Shown here: positions 60,929-64,000 of the stretch, piece by piece
Layout: every line of letters starts with the position of its first letter
Numbering within the stretch: position 1 is the first letter of the stretch
From: Alcaligenes sp. SORT26
GTDB taxonomy: Bacteria > Pseudomonadota > Gammaproteobacteria > Burkholderiales > Burkholderiaceae_B
DNA length: 64,000 nt
Assembly (NCBI RefSeq): GCF_017377875.1
Contig: NZ_CP070975.1
Span: 2,852,001 to 2,916,000 of the forward strand
Direction: 5' to 3'
Program-made: the position numbers and the translations under genes
Notes under the pieces: generated by a model
The model's input: only the letters and a program-made list of their open reading frames with translations
Told to the model about the DNA's origin: nothing
Databases searched by the model: none

Positions 60929-61282
60929 ATGAAAACTGCCACCAGACCTGCTGATATTTATATGCGTTTTTTGCAGCTCGCCGATTCGCTGCATACCTTG
61001 CCTTGCTTGCCTAGTCTGGACCCGCTTGAAGAGCGTATCTTGATCTTGGTTGCCAAGGCGTCTAAAGACTGTTTGCGTTTGTCGGTACGCGATGTCATGG
61101 CCGTAGAGCGGCTGGGATCGCCCGCGACCATTCACACCCGGCTCAAATCCATGCGAGAAAAAGGCTGGATTGTCCTTAGTGACACGGAAGACACCCGTCG
61201 CAAGCAAGTGGACTTGAGTCAAGCCGCCCTGCTGCACTTTGATCGTCTTTCGGCCTGTCTTTTAGAGGCGGCCAATGCCTGA
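60929..61282 (+). CDS. MarR-type winged-helix regulator (small)
   Basis: The 117-residue protein contains a winged helix-turn-helix: LDPLEERILILVA, the recognition helix (AVERLGSPATIHTRLKSMREKGWI) and a wing (SDTEDTRRKQVDLSQ) typical of MarR-type regulators. It is shorter than most MarR proteins (about 140), lacking much of the C-terminal dimerisation helix. AAAGGAA lies upstream of the ATG. The target is unknown. The 273 bases after it, up to the PhzF-family gene, show nothing further. Confidence 0.72.
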   Translation: MKTATRPADIYMRFLQLADSLHTLPCLPSLDPLEERILILVAKASKDCLRLSVRDVMAVERLGSPATIHTRLKSMREKGWIVLSDTEDTRRKQVDLSQAALLHFDRLSACLLEAANA

Positions 61283-61555
61283 TGGCACAAATTGCATCGC
61301 GGTACGGAGTGTCCAATTGCGCAAGCCGCAACAATAAGTCCCGGACATCGGTTTATTAAGTTGGACTCGTCTGGGTCCGGCTTATGGAACAGAAACACGT
61401 GGCCTGCCAAAAGGGCTAGTTTGTCTGGCGCTTAAAAGAAACGGAAAGCGGGGGCGGTATTAAAACAATGCCTCTGTTCCATGGATTTACCTGCCTTCAA
61501 AGAGTCTATTTTTCTATACTGAGGACTCATCTTGAATTCCATGCCTGGAGGCAGA

Positions 61556-62344
61556 ATGCGCTTACCCATCTATCAGGTCGATGCCTTTACCGACGCCTTG
61601 TTTGCGGGCAATCCGGCCGCTGTGGTGTTGCTGTCCGAGTTCCCTGACGATGCCTTGCTGCAATCGATTGCACAAGAAAATAATCTGGCTGAAACCGCGT
61701 TTCTGGTTCCGCAAGGCCAGGACTTTCGCTTGCGCTGGTTTACACCAACAGTAGAAGTACCCTTGTGCGGACATGCGACCTTGGCCAGTGCTGCTGTCGT
61801 GCTGCAGTATCTGCGCCCACAAGATAGCCAAGTAGTGTTTCATACCCTGAGCGGCGCCTTGACGGTGCGACGTGATGAGGCCAGTTATGTCATGGACTTT
61901 CCGGCGCGCCCTGTGTCCCGAGTCGCGGATAATCCGGCACTGGAACGTGCTTTGGGAAGCAAAATTGTGCAATTGTGGCGCAATGACTTCACACACTTGG
62001 CGGTGCTGGAGTCTGAGGAGCAGGTGCGCCAGGTAGAGGTAGATATCCCGGCGATGCTGGCCAGTGATTGCGGTGGCTGTATTGTCACTGCACCTGGTTC
62101 GGGACAGTTTGATATTGTCAGCCGCTTTTTTGTTCCTGAGCATGGGATTGCAGAGGATCCGGTAACCGGGTCCGCTCATTGCGCTTTGCTGCCGTACTGG
62201 GCCCCTATCCTGGGCAAGAACCAGTTGCTGGCGTATCAAGCGTCGGCTCGTGGCGGTGTACTGGATTGCACTTTAAGTGGTGATCGAGTGTTCTTGAAGG
62301 GCCAGGCCGTTGTGTATATGGAAGGCCATATCAATGTGGCGTAA
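61556..62344 (+). CDS. PhzF-family isomerase/epimerase-like protein
   Basis: The 262-residue protein has the PhzF beta-alpha-beta repeat fold signature: YQVDAFTDALFAGNPAAVV at the start, the catalytic glutamate E46 in NLAETAF, RWFTPTVEVPLCGHATLASA, and EDPVTGSAHCAL in the second half. Homologues isomerise small molecules (PhzF in phenazine synthesis), but most members have no known substrate and there are no phenazine genes here. The ATG at 61556 has GGAGG upstream; an in-frame start at 61532 lacks one. Confidence 0.85.
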   Translation: MRLPIYQVDAFTDALFAGNPAAVVLLSEFPDDALLQSIAQENNLAETAFLVPQGQDFRLRWFTPTVEVPLCGHATLASAAVVLQYLRPQDSQVVFHTLSGALTVRRDEASYVMDFPARPVSRVADNPALERALGSKIVQLWRNDFTHLAVLESEEQVRQVEVDIPAMLASDCGGCIVTAPGSGQFDIVSRFFVPEHGIAEDPVTGSAHCALLPYWAPILGKNQLLAYQASARGGVLDCTLSGDRVFLKGQAVVYMEGHINVA

Positions 62345-62502
62345 GGCACACTAAGGTGTCTTAAACAGGTGCAGCCAGGCTGTGCCTGTGTACTCAGTCC
62401 CCTGCTTTACCGCCCTGCCGTTTTGGCGTCTTTGTTACACGGCATGCTGCTTATTTATTTCGACTGTTTTTTATCGCGGCTTTTTATGGTTTTTACGCGC
62501 TT

Positions 62503-63528
62503 ATGATTCCCGTCGCCCCGTTTTCTTTGACGCTTTTATTGATAATGACGCTGGGACCACTGGCGCTGATTATCTTGCTGGTTTGGGTTGTTTTACTTTT
62601 TGTGCAGCCTCAACGCCGGGCAAATTTTAAGAAAAAACCTTGGCCGCGCATCCTGTTCTTAGTTCCTGTGTTGGCTTTGGCAGGTGTCTTCAGCCTTTTT
62701 CAATGGGACATGTATCAGTACGACAAAGCACAGCGGGAAGAGCTGGCCAGTCGTCAGCATGTTTTAAAAGAGCCGGGCCGTTTTGCCGGAGTCGATATGC
62801 CGACGGGGACGGTGCTGGAGTTGCAGGTGTGGGGGGATCCGGACAGTGTGTCCTGGGCCCGCTTTCCTGAGCCGGTCATGGTGGGGCATGCTCCTGTATT
62901 GTCTTTCGAGCGCCCCCGCCCCGATTTGCAGAACTCCAGTTGGAAATTGCATCTGGCACGTGATACGGAGCTGGAGGGCTGGCAATGCGATGGCAGCCAA
63001 GTGCTTGAAATGGAACAGGATCCTGTGACTGAAGGCGGTTTTCGTTTCGTGAGCTGCTTTTTGGCCAAAGGTAATCAGATCACCGGCTGGAGCCCCTATG
63101 CCGCGGCAGCCAATATGAGTACGGCCCCGGATTTTGTACTCGATCTGCCTGCAGGTACCTTGGTTCAGGCCAGACCCGATGGGACCTTGTATACCAATGG
63201 GGAGCGGGATCAGGACCGCTGGATGCTGCGTGTTGAGGCAGAGGGTCTACAGGTGCATGCATGGAATTTGCCCCTGGAGCGCGCATATTTCTCAGTCGAT
63301 AAAAATAAAGATCTGCTTTATCTCTTGCACGCTCAATTGGCTCGGGAAATTCAATTCGGTGGATTTACCTATCCGGCCGGTACACGGGTTTCGACACCTA
63401 ACTATCGTTTTTACCCGCAGTGGCCACTTTTATTGAAAATGGTATTGCCTGGTGGGGGCGAATCGGATCAGAACAAAGAGCAAGCCCATGACCTGCTTAG
63501 CGGCCAAATTTTGGACGGCTTTCACTAG
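62503..63528 (+). CDS. Unknown membrane protein, two N-terminal helices
   Basis: The 341-residue protein is not recognised. It has two hydrophobic segments (about 10-34 and 49-66) joined by a basic loop (QPQRRANFKKKPW), then a mostly hydrophilic domain of about 270 residues that would face the periplasm if the loop is cytoplasmic. The domain has a repeated DLPAGT / DMPTGT pattern (98-103; about 216) and a pair of cysteines (C165, C185). The start has no good ribosome site, so an internal start is possible. No neighbour gives a functional hint. Confidence 0.55.
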   Translation: MIPVAPFSLTLLLIMTLGPLALIILLVWVVLLFVQPQRRANFKKKPWPRILFLVPVLALAGVFSLFQWDMYQYDKAQREELASRQHVLKEPGRFAGVDMPTGTVLELQVWGDPDSVSWARFPEPVMVGHAPVLSFERPRPDLQNSSWKLHLARDTELEGWQCDGSQVLEMEQDPVTEGGFRFVSCFLAKGNQITGWSPYAAAANMSTAPDFVLDLPAGTLVQARPDGTLYTNGERDQDRWMLRVEAEGLQVHAWNLPLERAYFSVDKNKDLLYLLHAQLAREIQFGGFTYPAGTRVSTPNYRFYPQWPLLLKMVLPGGGESDQNKEQAHDLLSGQILDGFH

Positions 63529-63809
63529 TTAACGGCCTGATTTCGGTTTTTTTTACCTGTAATCTGCATTTTTTTTGTGGTGAGTGTAATTAAATAAGGC
63601 GAATTTGTTTTGATTGGGTCAATTTGAGTTAATGTAAGCATTTGAAGCGATTGTATAAAATAAAAACGCATCGTTTTCAAAGGTAGACAGCTAGAGAGTT
63701 GGTGGCTACTGGTTTCGTTTCCTAAGGTTTTAGTATTGGGCGGAAGGGACAATCCGCCGTACTGAAACCACCCTATTGCTGGCGTAACTGAACAAGGTTA
63801 GATGCCGCT

Positions 63810-64000
63810 ATGACGACATATCAAGGGGAGCTGCTGGAGCATACGCAGGCTCACGCGCAGGCCGCTTATTGGTTTACTCGCTTGAACTCCGGCGAGGCCA
63901 CTGCTGCAGAATTACGGGAATTCGAGGATTGGCGTCGTGACAATCCTGAAAATGAACGCTCGTATCGATACATTTGTTATTTTTGTGACGCCAGCCTGGA
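63810..64000 (+). CDS. FecR-family anti-sigma regulator, 5' part (3' end outside window)
   Basis: The frame begins ATG at 63810 and is open to the window end (63 whole codons). The visible N-terminus (AAYWFTRLNSGEATAAELREFEDWRRDNPENERSYRY) matches the DUF4880/FecR N-terminal domain, which contacts an ECF sigma factor in the cytoplasm. A fecI-like sigma gene usually precedes it, but the 281 bases upstream (63529-63809) contain none. It may be paired with a sigma gene further downstream or elsewhere. Confidence 0.72.
   Translation, partial: MTTYQGELLEHTQAHAQAAYWFTRLNSGEATAAELREFEDWRRDNPENERSYRYICYFCDASL

Overview
The window is chromosomal DNA of a betaproteobacterium, most likely Alcaligenes (family Alcaligenaceae, A. 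faecalis-like). Three things support this. The azurin at 30917-31363 closely resembles the Alcaligenes azurin as I remember it. The ribosomal and RNA polymerase proteins have betaproteobacterial lengths and sequence. A mnmG-rsmG-parA-parB cluster carries TGTTCCACGTGGAACA parS sites. No search was run, so the species is an inference.

Layout, left to right. (1) 1-6236: the 3' part of an acyl-CoA synthetase, then a cysJ-cysI-cysG block for NADPH-dependent sulfite reduction and siroheme synthesis. (2) 6541-12118: a leftward operon for a nitrate/sulfonate/taurine-type ABC importer with an acyl-CoA-dehydrogenase-like oxidoreductase and an AhpD-like protein, divergent from an AraC-type regulator. 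It looks like scavenging of an organosulfur compound. (3) 12211-24918: leftward ribosomal genes of the S10 and str clusters (rpsL, rpsG, fusA, tufA, rpsJ, then rplC to rpsQ). A two-gene glycine betaine/proline-type ABC transporter, one protein being a binding-protein/permease fusion, sits between rpsJ and rplC. (4) 25339-31363: a rightward accessory block with a response regulator, a LysM-FecR secreted protein, a CHASE2 histidine kinase, a second AraC regulator, a LysE exporter and azurin. (5) 31510-45217: the leftward transcription/translation block tRNA-Tyr, tRNA-Gly, tRNA-Thr, tufB, tRNA-Trp, secE, nusG, rplK, rplA, rplJ, rplL, rpoB, rpoC. Its promoter is recognisable just upstream of tRNA-Tyr. 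(6) 45564-49934: mnmG-rsmG-parA-parB, with one parS inside rsmG and two just upstream of mnmG. (7) 49935-55697: an origin-like region with scattered perfect DnaA boxes, a methionine-type aminotransferase gene, an AT-rich metallophosphatase gene, a roughly 16% GC tract and an eight-copy CCCGA repeat. (8) 55698-64000: mostly rightward genes: a globin-coupled diguanylate cyclase, psd, a DUF4105 protein, a fourth parS, a serine/threonine-dehydratase-like enzyme, a MarR-type regulator, a PhzF-family protein, an unknown membrane protein and the start of a FecR-type anti-sigma regulator.

Gene direction switches across the 49.9-55.7 kb interval. Heavily expressed genes to the left run leftward and most genes to the right run rightward, as expected if replication starts there. 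The points that most deserve a second look are the dispersed origin architecture with a G-quadruplex-capable pentanucleotide array beside its most AT-rich tract, the parS site overlapping the mnmG promoter, and the osmoprotectant transporter between rpsJ and rplC with matching terminator and promoter signals.
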